This document shows, piece by piece, positions 43,225 through 51,753 of a stretch of 64,000 nucleotides of DNA. Within the stretch, counting starts at the first letter, position 1. Every line of letters starts with the position of its first letter. The stretch is from assembly GCF_025061645.1 (NCBI RefSeq), contig NZ_JANYMP010000004.1, positions 42,968-106,967 of the forward strand, read 5' to 3'. This stretch comes from Umezawaea endophytica (GTDB lineage: Bacteria; Actinomycetota; Actinomycetes; Mycobacteriales; Pseudonocardiaceae). Under the pieces are notes generated by a model. That model had not been told where the DNA came from. It searched no databases and saw only the letters and a program-made list of their open reading frames with translations. Position numbers and translations under genes: made by a program.

Positions 43225-44511
43225 ATGACACAGGGGAGTGGACTGAGTCGGAGGGCGGCCCTGATCGGGTGCGCCCTGCTCGCTCTGACCGCCGCCTGCG
43301 GGGGTGCTCCCGGCGGCAGCGGCGGCGGTGACGGCAAGGTCGTCGTGTGGCACGGCTACACCGACCACGAGGCCGAGGCGCTGGGGAAGTTCGCCGACCG
43401 CTGGAACGCCGACCACCCCGACGGGCAGGTCGAGCTGGTGTTCAACGGGGGCAACGACAACGCGCTCCAGAAGACGTTGGCGTCGTTCGTCTCCGGCAAC
43501 CCGCCCACCGTGGCCTACGAGTTCGGCTCCTCACTCTCCGGTCTCGCCGAACGGCCCCAGACGCAGGACCTGACGTCGACCGTCCGCGACGACAAGGACT
43601 TCGCCTGGGACGACCTGTTCGCCGCCGGTCGCGAGGCCTCGACCGTGAACGGCAAGGTCTACGGCGTCCCGGCGCTCGTCGACAACCTCTCGCTGGTGTA
43701 CAACAAGAAGCTCTTCGACGACGCCGGGGTCGCCTACCCGACGGAGACGTGGACGTGGGACGACTTCCGGTCCGCGGCGGCGAAGTTGGCCAAGCCCGAG
43801 GAGAACCGGTACGGCTGGTCCTACACCAACGACGGCTCCGAGGACACGGTCTGGCGCTTCCTCGCCCTGCTCTGGCAGGCGGACGGCGACCTGCTCTCGC
43901 CCGACGGGAAGAAGGCCGCGTTCGACTCCGACGCGGGCAAGCAGGCCATGCAGTTGCTGCACGACATGGCCGTCGAGGACCGGTCCGTCTACCTCGACAC
44001 CGGCGACCAGCAGTACGTCAACCTCTTCAACTCCGGCCGGATCGGGATGCTCTGGACCGGGCCGTGGGACCTGGGCGCCATCAACGAGGACGTGTCCTAC
44101 GGCGTGCAGTACCTGCCGGGCAAGGTCACCCACGCGACGATCGCCGGGCCCGACACGTTCGTCGTGTTCGGCGAGAAGGGCAAGGCCGACGCGTGGCCGT
44201 TCCTGAAGTGGCTGCTGTCGCCCCAGATCCACCTGGAGTTCGCGATCGAGACGGGCCACCTGCCCATCCGCCAGTCCGAGCTGACCCTCCCGGACTACCC
44301 GAAGTTCGAGGAGAAGTTCCCAGGCAACAAGGTGTTCGTCGACAACCTCGCGAAGAACGTGCGGAAGGCCCGGCCCAACATCCCGCAGTACCCGAAGATC
44401 TCGCAGGCGCTCGGCACGGCGGTCCAGTCGGTGCTGCTGGGCCAGGCGCAGCCCGCTGACGCCGTGGCCGCCGCGCGCGCCGAGGTCGACCAGATCCTGG
44501 CGGGCTCGTGA
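43225..44511 (+). CDS. ABC sugar transporter substrate-binding lipoprotein
   Basis: 428 aa, ATG with AGGAGG upstream. Lipobox LTAAC gives a lipid-anchored extracellular binding protein of the cluster B (carbohydrate) type: KVVVWHGYTDHEAEALGKFADRWNADHP, NPPTVAYEFGSSLSGLAE, a Trp/Tyr-rich pocket (WTWDDF, TGPWDLGAINED) and a C-terminal PEISQALGTAVQ-like segment. First gene of the importer operon; overlaps the first permease by 4 bp (GTGA). The binding preference is inferred from the pathway genes to be a galactosamine- or galactose-containing oligosaccharide. Confidence 0.92.
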   Translation: MTQGSGLSRRAALIGCALLALTAACGGAPGGSGGGDGKVVVWHGYTDHEAEALGKFADRWNADHPDGQVELVFNGGNDNALQKTLASFVSGNPPTVAYEFGSSLSGLAERPQTQDLTSTVRDDKDFAWDDLFAAGREASTVNGKVYGVPALVDNLSLVYNKKLFDDAGVAYPTETWTWDDFRSAAAKLAKPEENRYGWSYTNDGSEDTVWRFLALLWQADGDLLSPDGKKAAFDSDAGKQAMQLLHDMAVEDRSVYLDTGDQQYVNLFNSGRIGMLWTGPWDLGAINEDVSYGVQYLPGKVTHATIAGPDTFVVFGEKGKADAWPFLKWLLSPQIHLEFAIETGHLPIRQSELTLPDYPKFEEKFPGNKVFVDNLAKNVRKARPNIPQYPKISQALGTAVQSVLLGQAQPADAVAAARAEVDQILAGS

Positions 44512-45449
44512 CCGCTGTGCTCGCACCGGTGCCACCGCCGCCGGTGCGGGAGCGGCGGCGGCCGGGCGCCCCCGCCCGCACGGCCGACCACCTCGCGGGC
44601 TGGGGGTTCGCCGCTCCGGCAGTGGTGCTGATCGGGCTGTTCGGGCTGGTGCCCGTGGTGTGGTCGTTCGTGCTCTCCTTCCAGCACACGGACCTCACGT
44701 CGCCCGGCACGTTCGCGGGTGGCGAGAACTACGCGAAGCTCGTCGCCGACCCGCTGTTCTGGGAGGCCGCCCGCCGGACCCTGCTGTACGCGGTGCTGTT
44801 CGTGCCGCTCACGATGGCGCTCGCGCTGCCGATCGCGGTGCTGCTCAACCAGAAGGTCCGCGGCATCACCCTCTACCGGATGGCCGTGTTCGTGCCTCTG
44901 GTGACCTCGACCGTCGCCACCGGCATCATCTTCGGCTGGCTGGCCAACCCGCAGTTCGGGCTCGTCAACGCGCTGCTGTCCGAGGTCGGCCTGCCGAAGC
45001 AGGGCTTCTTCCAGGACCCCGGCCAGGCGCTGTACGCGGTGGTCGCCATGACGGTGTGGGGCTGGCTCGGCTTCGCGGTGATCATCTTCCTGGCCGCGTT
45101 GCAGAACGTCCCCAAGGACCTGATCGAGGCCTCCGCGCTCGACGGGTGCGGACGGGTCCAGTCGTTCTGGCACGTGGAACTGCCGCAGGTCGCCCCCGCG
45201 TCCGGGTTCCTGCTGGTGTGGCTGACGATCAACGGCCTCCAGCTCTTCGACGCGGTCTACGTCACCACCAAGGGCGGCCCGCTGCGCGCGACCACCCTGC
45301 TCGTCTACCACCTGTACAACGAGGCGTTCGTCAGCTTCGACGGCGGCTACGCCGCGGCCATCGGGTGCGTGGTCTTCCTGGTGATCCTGGTGTTCACCGT
45401 CGTCCAGTTGCGGTTCAACCGCCGAACGTCGCACTTCGAGGTCCGATGA
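44508..45449 (+). CDS. ABC sugar transporter permease (MalF-like)
   Basis: 313 aa, GTG overlapping the previous stop. Six membrane spans; the EAA loop ALDGCGRVQSFWHVELPQVAP contacts the ATPase. MalF-type (EAA on the cytoplasmic loop, N-terminal long span GFAAPAVVLIGLFGLVPVVWSFVLSF). Together with the next gene it makes the heterodimeric channel. No ATPase gene is in the operon, as is common in actinobacteria, where one MsiK/UgpC-type ATPase serves many sugar importers. Confidence 0.93.
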   Translation: MTAVLAPVPPPPVRERRRPGAPARTADHLAGWGFAAPAVVLIGLFGLVPVVWSFVLSFQHTDLTSPGTFAGGENYAKLVADPLFWEAARRTLLYAVLFVPLTMALALPIAVLLNQKVRGITLYRMAVFVPLVTSTVATGIIFGWLANPQFGLVNALLSEVGLPKQGFFQDPGQALYAVVAMTVWGWLGFAVIIFLAALQNVPKDLIEASALDGCGRVQSFWHVELPQVAPASGFLLVWLTINGLQLFDAVYVTTKGGPLRATTLLVYHLYNEAFVSFDGGYAAAIGCVVFLVILVFTVVQLRFNRRTSHFEVR

Positions 45450-46267
45450 CCACCCTCCGGTTCCGCCGTCCCAGCGCGCTGCACCTGGTCCTGCTGCCGC
45501 TGTCGCTCGTCATGGTCGCGCCGCTGGTGTGGATGGTGCTGGTGTCGTTCTCCACCCAGGCGGAGTCGCGGCGCTTCCCGCCCGGCCTGCCCAGCGGGCT
45601 GGAGTGGGGCAACTACGCCGCCGCCCTGCGCGACGCCCCGCTGGGGTCGTGGCTGGTCAACAGTTCCGTGGTGTCGGTCGTCTGCGTCGTCGGCAACCTG
45701 GTGCTCTGCTCGCTGGCGGGCTACGCCTTCGCGCGCGTCCGCTTCCTCGGGAGCCGGGTCGCGTTCGTGGCCATCCTCGCGACGCTCATGGTGCCGTTCC
45801 AGATCGTCATGCTGCCGCTGCTGATCATGGTCCGCTCGGTGGGGCTCACCGACACGCTCGGCGCGCTGATCGCGCCGAACCTCGCCACCGCGTTCGGCGT
45901 GTTCCTGATGCGGCAGTTCTTCATGACCGTGCCGCGGGAACTGGAGGAGGCCGCGCGGATCGACGGTGCGGGCAGGCTGCGGATCCTGGCGCAGGTGCTG
46001 CTCCCGCTGATGCGCCCGACCCTGGCCACGCTCGCCGTGCTGACGTTCCTCCAGACGTGGAACGACTTCCTGTGGCCGCTGATCGCCATCCAGAGCCCGG
46101 AGAGCATGACCGTCCAGATCGGACTCCAGAGCTTCCAGGGCGCCCACACGACGAACTGGCCGAAGCTCATGGCGGGGACGGTGCTCAGCCAGTTGCCCGT
46201 GCTGATCGTGTTCTTCGTGGCGCAGCGGTTCTTCGTGCGGTCCGTGGCCTCCGTGGGCATCAAGTAG
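45446..46267 (+). CDS. ABC sugar transporter permease (MalG-like)
   Basis: 273 aa, ATG in ATGA overlap. Six spans with the EAA motif in LEEAARIDGAGRLRILAQVLLPLMRPTLATLAVLTFLQTWNDFLWPL, characteristic of MalG-type partners. Ends the importer operon; a hairpin starts 13 bases later and separates it from the catabolic operon. Confidence 0.93.
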   Translation: MTTLRFRRPSALHLVLLPLSLVMVAPLVWMVLVSFSTQAESRRFPPGLPSGLEWGNYAAALRDAPLGSWLVNSSVVSVVCVVGNLVLCSLAGYAFARVRFLGSRVAFVAILATLMVPFQIVMLPLLIMVRSVGLTDTLGALIAPNLATAFGVFLMRQFFMTVPRELEEAARIDGAGRLRILAQVLLPLMRPTLATLAVLTFLQTWNDFLWPLIAIQSPESMTVQIGLQSFQGAHTTNWPKLMAGTVLSQLPVLIVFFVAQRFFVRSVASVGIK

Positions 46268-46279
46268 CCGCACCCGACC

Positions 46280-46313
46280 AGGCCGGGACGGGCACCGTGC
46301 CCCGTTCCGGCCT
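46280..46313 (+). terminator. hairpin terminator after the importer operon
   Basis: Stem AGGCCGGGACGGG / CCCGTTCCGGCCT, 13 bp with one mismatch, 8-base loop. It divides importer genes from the catabolic genes, which have their own promoter region. Confidence 0.75.
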
Positions 46314-46351
46314 TCGGCATGCCTTGACCAGGGAAAACGAGCCTTACCCAT

Positions 46352-46388
46352 CAAACGCTCAGGCTTATTGCTTGGTTGTGAGCGATCG
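46352..46388 (+). promoter_or_regulatory. Inverted pair of DeoR-like half-sites
   Basis: CAAACGCTCA at 46352-46361 and TGAGCGATCG at 46379-46388 (17 bp between) form an inverted pair just upstream of the SIS gene start at 46404. The second contains AGCGATCGT, which recurs at 50391-50399 before the regulator gene. Confidence 0.5.
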
Positions 46389-46403
46389 TGCTAGAAAGCT
46401 TTC

Positions 46404-47330
46404 ATGCGCGCACAGCCCCAGCCCGGACAGCTCCACACCGCGAGCGAGATCGCCACCCAGCCCGCCTGCTGGCGTCGAGCGGTCGAGGTGGCCGCCGCGC
46501 CCGCGACCGCCGCGGCCCTGCCCCAGCGGGGCGAGCGCGTCGCCGTGATCGGGTGCGGCACGTCGTTGTTCATGGCGCAGGCCTACGCCCGGCTGCGCGA
46601 GGACGCGGGCCACGGCGAGACCGACGCGTTCGCCGCGTCGGAACTGCCCGCGGGCCGCGTCTACGACCGCGTCCTCGCGCTCACCAGGTCGGGCACGACC
46701 ACCGAGGTCATCGAGGTGCTCGACCGGCTGCGAGAGGACTCGCCCGCGCTGCCGACGACGGCCGTCGTGGCCGATCCGGACACCCCGGTGGTGGCGCTGG
46801 CGGGCGCCGTCGTCGTGCTCGACTTCGCCGACGAGCGGTCCGTCGTGCAGACGCGGTTCGCCACCACGGCCGTCGCGCTGCTGCGCGCCCACCTCGGCGA
46901 GGACCTGGACCAGGCCGTCGCGGACGCCGAACTGGCGCTGGAGGAGCCGCTGCCCGCCGGGGTCGCTCAGAGGGAGCAGTTCACATTCCTGGGCGGCGGG
47001 TGGACCACCGGGCTCGCCGCGGAGGCCGCGCTGAAGATGCGCGAGGCGTCCCTGAGCTGGACCGAGTCCTACCCGGCCGCGGAGTACCGGCACGGCCCCA
47101 TCGCCATCACCGACGACCGCTCGGCGGTGTGGGTGCTCGGCACGCCGCCCGAGGGCCTCGACCGGCAGGTCGGCGCCACCGGGGGCCTGTGGGTCGCGCG
47201 GGACCGGGACCCGCTGGCCGAACTCGTCTCCGTCCACAGGCTGGCCGTGGAGGTCGCGCTGGGCAAGGGGCTCAACCCCGACACCCCGCGCCACCTGACC
47301 CGGTCGGTCATCCTGCGCAGCACGGCCTGA
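46404..47330 (+). CDS. SIS-domain sugar-phosphate deaminase/isomerase (AgaS-like)
   Basis: 308 aa, ATG start. Two SIS lobes: VAVIGCGTSLFMAQAYARL and VLALTRSGTTTEVIEVLDRL in the first, FLGGGWTTGLAAEAALKMREASLSWTESYPAAEYRHGPIAI in the second, the ELKHGP-like loop of glutamine-fructose transaminase and AgaS isomerases. It should convert galactosamine-6-phosphate (or a related amino-sugar phosphate) to tagatose-6-phosphate. First gene of the catabolic operon; the following kinase gene is 5 bp away. Confidence 0.87.
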   Translation: MRAQPQPGQLHTASEIATQPACWRRAVEVAAAPATAAALPQRGERVAVIGCGTSLFMAQAYARLREDAGHGETDAFAASELPAGRVYDRVLALTRSGTTTEVIEVLDRLREDSPALPTTAVVADPDTPVVALAGAVVVLDFADERSVVQTRFATTAVALLRAHLGEDLDQAVADAELALEEPLPAGVAQREQFTFLGGGWTTGLAAEAALKMREASLSWTESYPAAEYRHGPIAITDDRSAVWVLGTPPEGLDRQVGATGGLWVARDRDPLAELVSVHRLAVEVALGKGLNPDTPRHLTRSVILRSTA

Positions 47331-47335
47331 TCGCC

Positions 47336-48220
47336 GTGCGGACGCTCACCGTTACGCTCAACGCGGCCCTCGACGTGACGTACCCGGTCGACCGGCTCGC
47401 CGCGGGCGCCACCCACCGGGTCGGCGACCCCGCCGTCCGGGCTGGCGGCAAGGGCGTCAACGTCGCCAGGGTCCTGCGGCGCCTCGACGTGGCGGTCGTC
47501 GCGACCGGGCTGGCGGGCGGCTGCTCCGGCGCGCTGCTGCGGGCCGACCTCGTGGCGGCGGGCGTTCCCGAGGCGATGTTCCCGATCGAGGGGGAGACCC
47601 GGCGAACCGTGGCCGTGGTCGAGCGGTCCGGCGAGGCCACGATGTTCGCCGAACCGGGGCCGTCGGTGACGGCGGAGGAGTGGGCCGGGTTCGTCCGGCA
47701 CTACCGCGACCTGCTCGCCGGGGTCGACCTCGTGGTGCTGTCCGGTTCGCTGCCGAGGGGAGTGCCGCCGGACGCCTACGCCACCCTCGTCCGGGCGGCC
47801 GACGTCCCGGTGCTGCTGGACGCCGACGGACCGCCGCTGGCGGCGGGCGCCGCGGCCGGACCGGCGGTGATCACGCCGAACCGGCTGGAACTCCGCGCGG
47901 CCACGGGCTCCGGCCCGCTGTCGCTGGGCGCGGACGCCGCCGTGGTGTCCGACGGCCCGGCCGGGATGACGGCCTACACCCGCGGCGGGGTGTGGACCGC
48001 CGAGCCGCCCGAGCGGGTCGTCGGCAACCCGACCGGCGCCGGGGACGCCGCCGTGGCCGCGCTGGTCGCCTGCTGGCACCTGCCGTGGCCCGAACGGCTG
48101 GCGAACGCGGTCGCGCTGTCGGCCGCCGCCGTGCGCTCCCCGCTGGCCGGGGACTTCGACCAGGACTTCTACGAGAGCCGCAAGGCGTCCGTTCTGCCGC
48201 GACGAGTCACCGAGGACTAG
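47336..48220 (+). CDS. PfkB-family 1-phosphofructokinase / tagatose-6-phosphate kinase
   Basis: 294 aa, GTG start 5 bp after the SIS stop. PfkB sugar-kinase fold with GGKGVNVAR near the N-terminus and the anion-hole NPTGAGDAAVAAL near the C-terminus. The NAALDVTYPVDRL start is that of the LacC/FruK branch, which phosphorylates fructose-1-P or tagatose-6-P at C6/C1. In this operon tagatose-6-phosphate to tagatose-1,6-bisphosphate is the expected reaction. ATG of the next gene 3 bp after its stop. Confidence 0.9.
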   Translation: MRTLTVTLNAALDVTYPVDRLAAGATHRVGDPAVRAGGKGVNVARVLRRLDVAVVATGLAGGCSGALLRADLVAAGVPEAMFPIEGETRRTVAVVERSGEATMFAEPGPSVTAEEWAGFVRHYRDLLAGVDLVVLSGSLPRGVPPDAYATLVRAADVPVLLDADGPPLAAGAAAGPAVITPNRLELRAATGSGPLSLGADAAVVSDGPAGMTAYTRGGVWTAEPPERVVGNPTGAGDAAVAALVACWHLPWPERLANAVALSAAAVRSPLAGDFDQDFYESRKASVLPRRVTED

Positions 48221-48223
48221 AAG

Positions 48224-49048
48224 ATGCCATTGGTTCCGCTCCGGGAGTTGCTCGGCGGGTCCGCGCCCACCGCCGCGTTCAACGTGATCCAGATCGAGCA
48301 CGCGGAGGCCATCGCCGCCGCCGCGGACGAGACGGGAGCGCCCGTGGTGCTCCAGATCAGCGAGAACGCCGTCCGCTACCACGGTTCGCTCGCCCCGATC
48401 GGCCGGGCGGCGCTCGCCATCGCCGACGCGGCGGCGTCGCCCGTGGCCGTGCACCTCGACCACGCGACATCGGAGGACCTGATCCGCGAAGCCGTGGACC
48501 TGGGGTTCGGCTCGGTGATGTTCGACGGGTCCGCGCTCGGGCACGACGAGAACGTCGCCCGCACGGCCGAGGTGGTGCGCCGGTGCCACGGCCGCGGCGT
48601 CGCGGTCGAGGCCGAACTGGGGGAGATCGGCGGCAAGAACGGCGTGCACGAACCGGGGGTGCGCACCGATCCCCACGAGGCCGCCCGGTACGTCGAGGCG
48701 ACCGGGGTCGACGCGCTCGCCGTGGCGGTCGGCTCGTCGCACGCGATGCTGACCCGCGACGCGACCCTGGACTTCGACCTGATCGCCCTGCTGCACGCCG
48801 CGGTTCCCGTGCCGCTGGTGCTGCACGGCTCGTCCGGGGTGTCCGACGAGCACCTGGCCGAGGCGGTCCGCGCGGGGATGCGGAAGATCAACATCGCCAC
48901 CCAGTTGAACAAGTACTTCACCGCGGCGATCAGGGCCGGGCTCGTCGACGACCCGGTGCTCGTCGACCCCCGGCGCTACCTGGGCGCCGGCCGGGAAGCC
49001 ATGACCGCCGAGGTGGCTCGGCTCATCCGCGTGCTGGAAGGTCGGTAA
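48224..49048 (+). CDS. Class II (zinc) fructose/tagatose-bisphosphate aldolase
   Basis: 274 aa, ATG start. Zn-ligand motifs HLDHATSEDLI and SSGVSDEHL with VLHGSS, plus AELGEIGGKNG and VAVGSSHAM, mark the class II aldolase fold. It should cleave tagatose-1,6-bisphosphate into dihydroxyacetone phosphate and glyceraldehyde-3-phosphate (GatY/KbaY/AgaY type). Overlaps the GH4 start by one base. Confidence 0.9.
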   Translation: MPLVPLRELLGGSAPTAAFNVIQIEHAEAIAAAADETGAPVVLQISENAVRYHGSLAPIGRAALAIADAAASPVAVHLDHATSEDLIREAVDLGFGSVMFDGSALGHDENVARTAEVVRRCHGRGVAVEAELGEIGGKNGVHEPGVRTDPHEAARYVEATGVDALAVAVGSSHAMLTRDATLDFDLIALLHAAVPVPLVLHGSSGVSDEHLAEAVRAGMRKINIATQLNKYFTAAIRAGLVDDPVLVDPRRYLGAGREAMTAEVARLIRVLEGR

Positions 49049-50358
49049 TGGTCACCATCTCGTTCGTCGGCGCGGGCTCCGTCGAGTTCACCCGCCAGCT
49101 CCTCCGCGACCTACTGACGTTCCCCGACCTCCCCGACCTGACCATCTCCCTGCACGACATCGACGCCGAACGGCTCGCGGTCGCCGAGGCGCTGGCCCGC
49201 CACACCGCCGAGCTGGTCGGGGCGAAACCCCGCGTCCTCTCCTCGTCGTCCCGCCGCGCGGCGCTCGAAGGCGCGGACTTCGTGGTCAACATGGTCGCGG
49301 TCGGCGGGCACGCCGCCACCCTGACCGACTTCGACGTGCCCGAGTCGTTCGGGATCAGGCAGACCATCGGCGACACGCTCGGCATCGGCGGCATCTTCCG
49401 GGCCCTGCGCACGTTCCCGCTGCTCGACGGGCTGGCCGCGGACGTGCTCGCGGTGTGCCCGGACGCCTGGCTGCTCAACTACACCAACCCGATGGCGATG
49501 AACCTCCAGTACCTCGCCGCCACCGCGCCGCGGGTGAAGGCCGTCGGGCTGTGCCACTCCGTCTACTGGACCGTCCGCGACCTCAGCGCGCTCGTCGGGG
49601 TGCCGCACGAGGAGGTCGACGTCCTGTCCGCGGGCGTCAACCACCAGGCCTGGATCCTGCGCTGGGAGCACGAGGGCCGCGACCTCTACCCGGCGCTGGA
49701 CGCCGCCATCGCCGCCGACCCCGAGCTGGCCCGGCGGGTGCGCGTCGACCTGTACCGCAGGCTCGGCCGCTACCCGACGGAGACCAGCGAGCACTCGTCG
49801 GAGTACGTGCCCTGGTACCTGCGGCACGACTCCGAGGTCGAACGGCTGCGCATCCCGGTGCGCGACTACGTCGGGATCAGCGCGGCGAACCTCGCCGAGT
49901 ACCAGGGGCTGCGCGACCGGATCGCCGGGGGCGGCTCCCCGCTGCCGGTGCCGGACGAGGACGCCGTCGAGTACGCCCCGCAGGTCGTGCACAGCCTGGT
50001 GACCGGCACGCCCCGCACCATCCAGGTGACCACCGCCAACCACGGCCTGATCGACAACCTGCCCGCCGGAGCGGCCGTGGAGGTGCCCGCGACGCTCGAC
50101 CGGCTCGGCGTGCACCCGCACCACGTCGGCGCGCTCCCGCCGCAGCTCGCCGCGCTCAACCGGAGCTTCCTGAACGTGGTCGAGCTGACCGTGGCCGCGG
50201 CGGTGGAGGGCGACCCCGCCCACGTCCGGCACGCCGCGATGAGCGACCCGGCGACCGCCGCGGCCCTCACCCTCGACCGGATCTGGGACCTGTGCGCGGC
50301 GATGACCGCCGCGCACGGCGACCTGCTGCCGCCCGCCCTGCGAGCGGAGGTGCGATAA
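49048..50358 (+). CDS. GH4 alpha-galactosidase (NAD/Mn-dependent, MelA-type)
   Basis: 436 aa, ATG overlapping TAA by one base. Rossmann start ISFVGAGSVEFTRQLLRDLL, YTNPMAMNLQY, the metal Cys169 and His170 in GLCHSVYWT and His199 in GVNHQAWIL. The CHSV signature is that of GH4 alpha-galactosidases (CDMP would mean 6-phospho-alpha-glucosidase), so a non-phosphorylated alpha-galactoside, cut by an elimination-redox mechanism in the cytoplasm, is expected. It would process imported alpha-1,4-linked galactose or galactosamine oligosaccharides. Confidence 0.9.
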   Translation: MVTISFVGAGSVEFTRQLLRDLLTFPDLPDLTISLHDIDAERLAVAEALARHTAELVGAKPRVLSSSSRRAALEGADFVVNMVAVGGHAATLTDFDVPESFGIRQTIGDTLGIGGIFRALRTFPLLDGLAADVLAVCPDAWLLNYTNPMAMNLQYLAATAPRVKAVGLCHSVYWTVRDLSALVGVPHEEVDVLSAGVNHQAWILRWEHEGRDLYPALDAAIAADPELARRVRVDLYRRLGRYPTETSEHSSEYVPWYLRHDSEVERLRIPVRDYVGISAANLAEYQGLRDRIAGGGSPLPVPDEDAVEYAPQVVHSLVTGTPRTIQVTTANHGLIDNLPAGAAVEVPATLDRLGVHPHHVGALPPQLAALNRSFLNVVELTVAAAVEGDPAHVRHAAMSDPATAAALTLDRIWDLCAAMTAAHGDLLPPALRAEVR

Positions 50359-50390
50359 CGCGCACGAGCCGTGCGTGCTTCGACCTGAAA

Positions 50391-50399
50391 AGCGATCGT
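50391..50399 (+). promoter_or_regulatory. AGCGATCGT half-site before the DeoR gene
   Basis: The nonamer AGCGATCGT recurs exactly in the 46379-46388 element. Its placement 14 bp upstream of the regulator start suggests autoregulation. Confidence 0.4.
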
Positions 50400-50412
50400 A
50401 CGGGCATCCTCC

Positions 50413-51192
50413 ATGAACTATGGTGAGCGAATGCGTCAGCAACAACGGCTTTCCGCCATCCTCGAACGGTTGGCGGACACCGGTTCCGTGAGCGTGGTCG
50501 ACCTCTCCAGCGACCTGGGGGCGTCCGTCGCCTCGATCCGGCGCGACCTCCAGTCGCTGGAGGAGCAGCAGTTGCTCAAGCGCACGCACGGCGGCGCGAT
50601 AGCGGCCGAGGTCATCTACGAGCTGCCGATGCGCTACCGGGTCGGCCGCCGCGAGCAGGAGAAGCGGCAGATCGCCGAGGCGGCGGCCCAGCGGGTCGAC
50701 GAGTCCGTGCACTCGGTCGGCCTCAACGGCGGCACCACGACCACCGAACTGGCCCGGCTGCTCGCCACCGGCCGTTCGCTGAAGGTCGTGACGAACGCGC
50801 TCAACATCGCCGCGGACCTCTCCGTCCGCCCCATGATCGACCTGGTGGTCACCGGCGGCGGCGTCCGCCCGGAGACCTACGAGCTGGTGGGCCCGATCGC
50901 CGACCGCGCGCTGGCGGGCATCAGCCTCGACGTGGTGTTCCTCGGCGTCGACGGCATCGACGTGCGCGGCGGCATCAGCACGCACGACTCGGTGGAGGCG
51001 CAGACCGACCACTGCCTGATGAAGACCGCCGACCAGGTGGTCGTACTGGCCGACGGCTCGAAGATCGGCAAGCGGGCGTTCTCCCGGATCGCCGACATCA
51101 GCGAGGTCACCGTCGTGATCACCGATTCGAGCGCGTCCCCCGAGGGCGTCGACCGGCTCCGCGCGGCGGGCGTGGAGGTCGTGGTCGTCTGA
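50413..51192 (+). CDS. DeoR/GlpR-family transcriptional regulator
   Basis: 259 aa, ATG start (a second ATG six codons in is an alternative). The DeoR winged helix (about 8-60: RQQQRLSAILERLADTGSVSVVDLSSDLGASVASIRRDLQSLEEQQLLKRTHGGA) is followed by the DeoR_C sugar-phosphate sensor (about 80-250: NGGTTTTELARLL, VFLGVDGIDVRGGIST, VVLADGSKIGKRAF). It probably senses a galactose/tagatose phosphate and represses the importer, catabolic and polygalactosaminidase genes in its absence. Last gene of the locus. Confidence 0.93.
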   Translation: MNYGERMRQQQRLSAILERLADTGSVSVVDLSSDLGASVASIRRDLQSLEEQQLLKRTHGGAIAAEVIYELPMRYRVGRREQEKRQIAEAAAQRVDESVHSVGLNGGTTTTELARLLATGRSLKVVTNALNIAADLSVRPMIDLVVTGGGVRPETYELVGPIADRALAGISLDVVFLGVDGIDVRGGISTHDSVEAQTDHCLMKTADQVVVLADGSKIGKRAFSRIADISEVTVVITDSSASPEGVDRLRAAGVEVVVV

Positions 51193-51198
51193 GCGCGG

Positions 51199-51753
51199 TC
51201 AGCCACCTCCCTTGATGTTGTTCAGCGCGATCTCGGCGACCTGCTTCGACACCGCGCACGGCGTCGCGTAGTCGGCGGAGGTCTCGTCGTCCACGTCCAC
51301 CTGGATCTCGAACGCGGCCTCGTCGGCGATGCCGACCACGGTCGCGCAGGTGCCCGTGGTGCCCTCTCCGGTGTCGCGGTCGACGGCCGGGTAGGCGGCG
51401 ACCTCCGTCGGCCGGAAGTAGGGGAAGGCGCCCTTGGCGGCGTACACCCGCGCCAGGCCCTGCGACTCGCCGAACAGCGAGATGCCGATGGTCGTGGCCT
51501 TGGACGAGCCGTCGCTCCACCGGCAGCGGCCCGCGAACTGCTCGGGGTCCGGTGTGCCGGGCCCGCTGATGCCCAGCGAGTCGAGCTGGTCGACGCCGAA
51601 GACCCGGCAGGGCTTGCCGGTGAACTTCGCCAGGCTCAGCGGCGGCACCTCCAGCTTCGGCACGTCGCCCTTCGGCGCGGCGGTGGACGCGGACGTGCAG
51701 GCGGACAGAGCGCCCGCCGCGGTCACGATGATCGCGAGGTTCGCGAACTTCAC
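51199..51753 (-). CDS. DUF3558 lipoprotein
   Basis: 184 aa, GTG with GGAGG upstream. Lipobox LSAC (Cys19), a short tether, then the DUF3558 pattern with paired cysteines (GKPCRVFGVDQLDSLGI ... FAGRCRWSDG, and TGTCATVV, TPCAVSKQVAEIALNNI). A family of surface lipoproteins of unknown function that is widespread in Pseudonocardiales and mycobacteria. Convergent with the DeoR gene, 6 bp apart. Confidence 0.85.
   Translation of the reverse strand: MKFANLAIIVTAAGALSACTSASTAAPKGDVPKLEVPPLSLAKFTGKPCRVFGVDQLDSLGISGPGTPDPEQFAGRCRWSDGSSKATTIGISLFGESQGLARVYAAKGAFPYFRPTEVAAYPAVDRDTGEGTTGTCATVVGIADEAAFEIQVDVDDETSADYATPCAVSKQVAEIALNNIKGGG

Noticed and set aside
49048-50358. GH4 protein as 6-phospho-alpha- or beta-glucosidase
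   Set aside because: The metal-binding CHSV signature matches GH4 alpha-galactosidases; phospho-specific members have other residues (such as CDMP).
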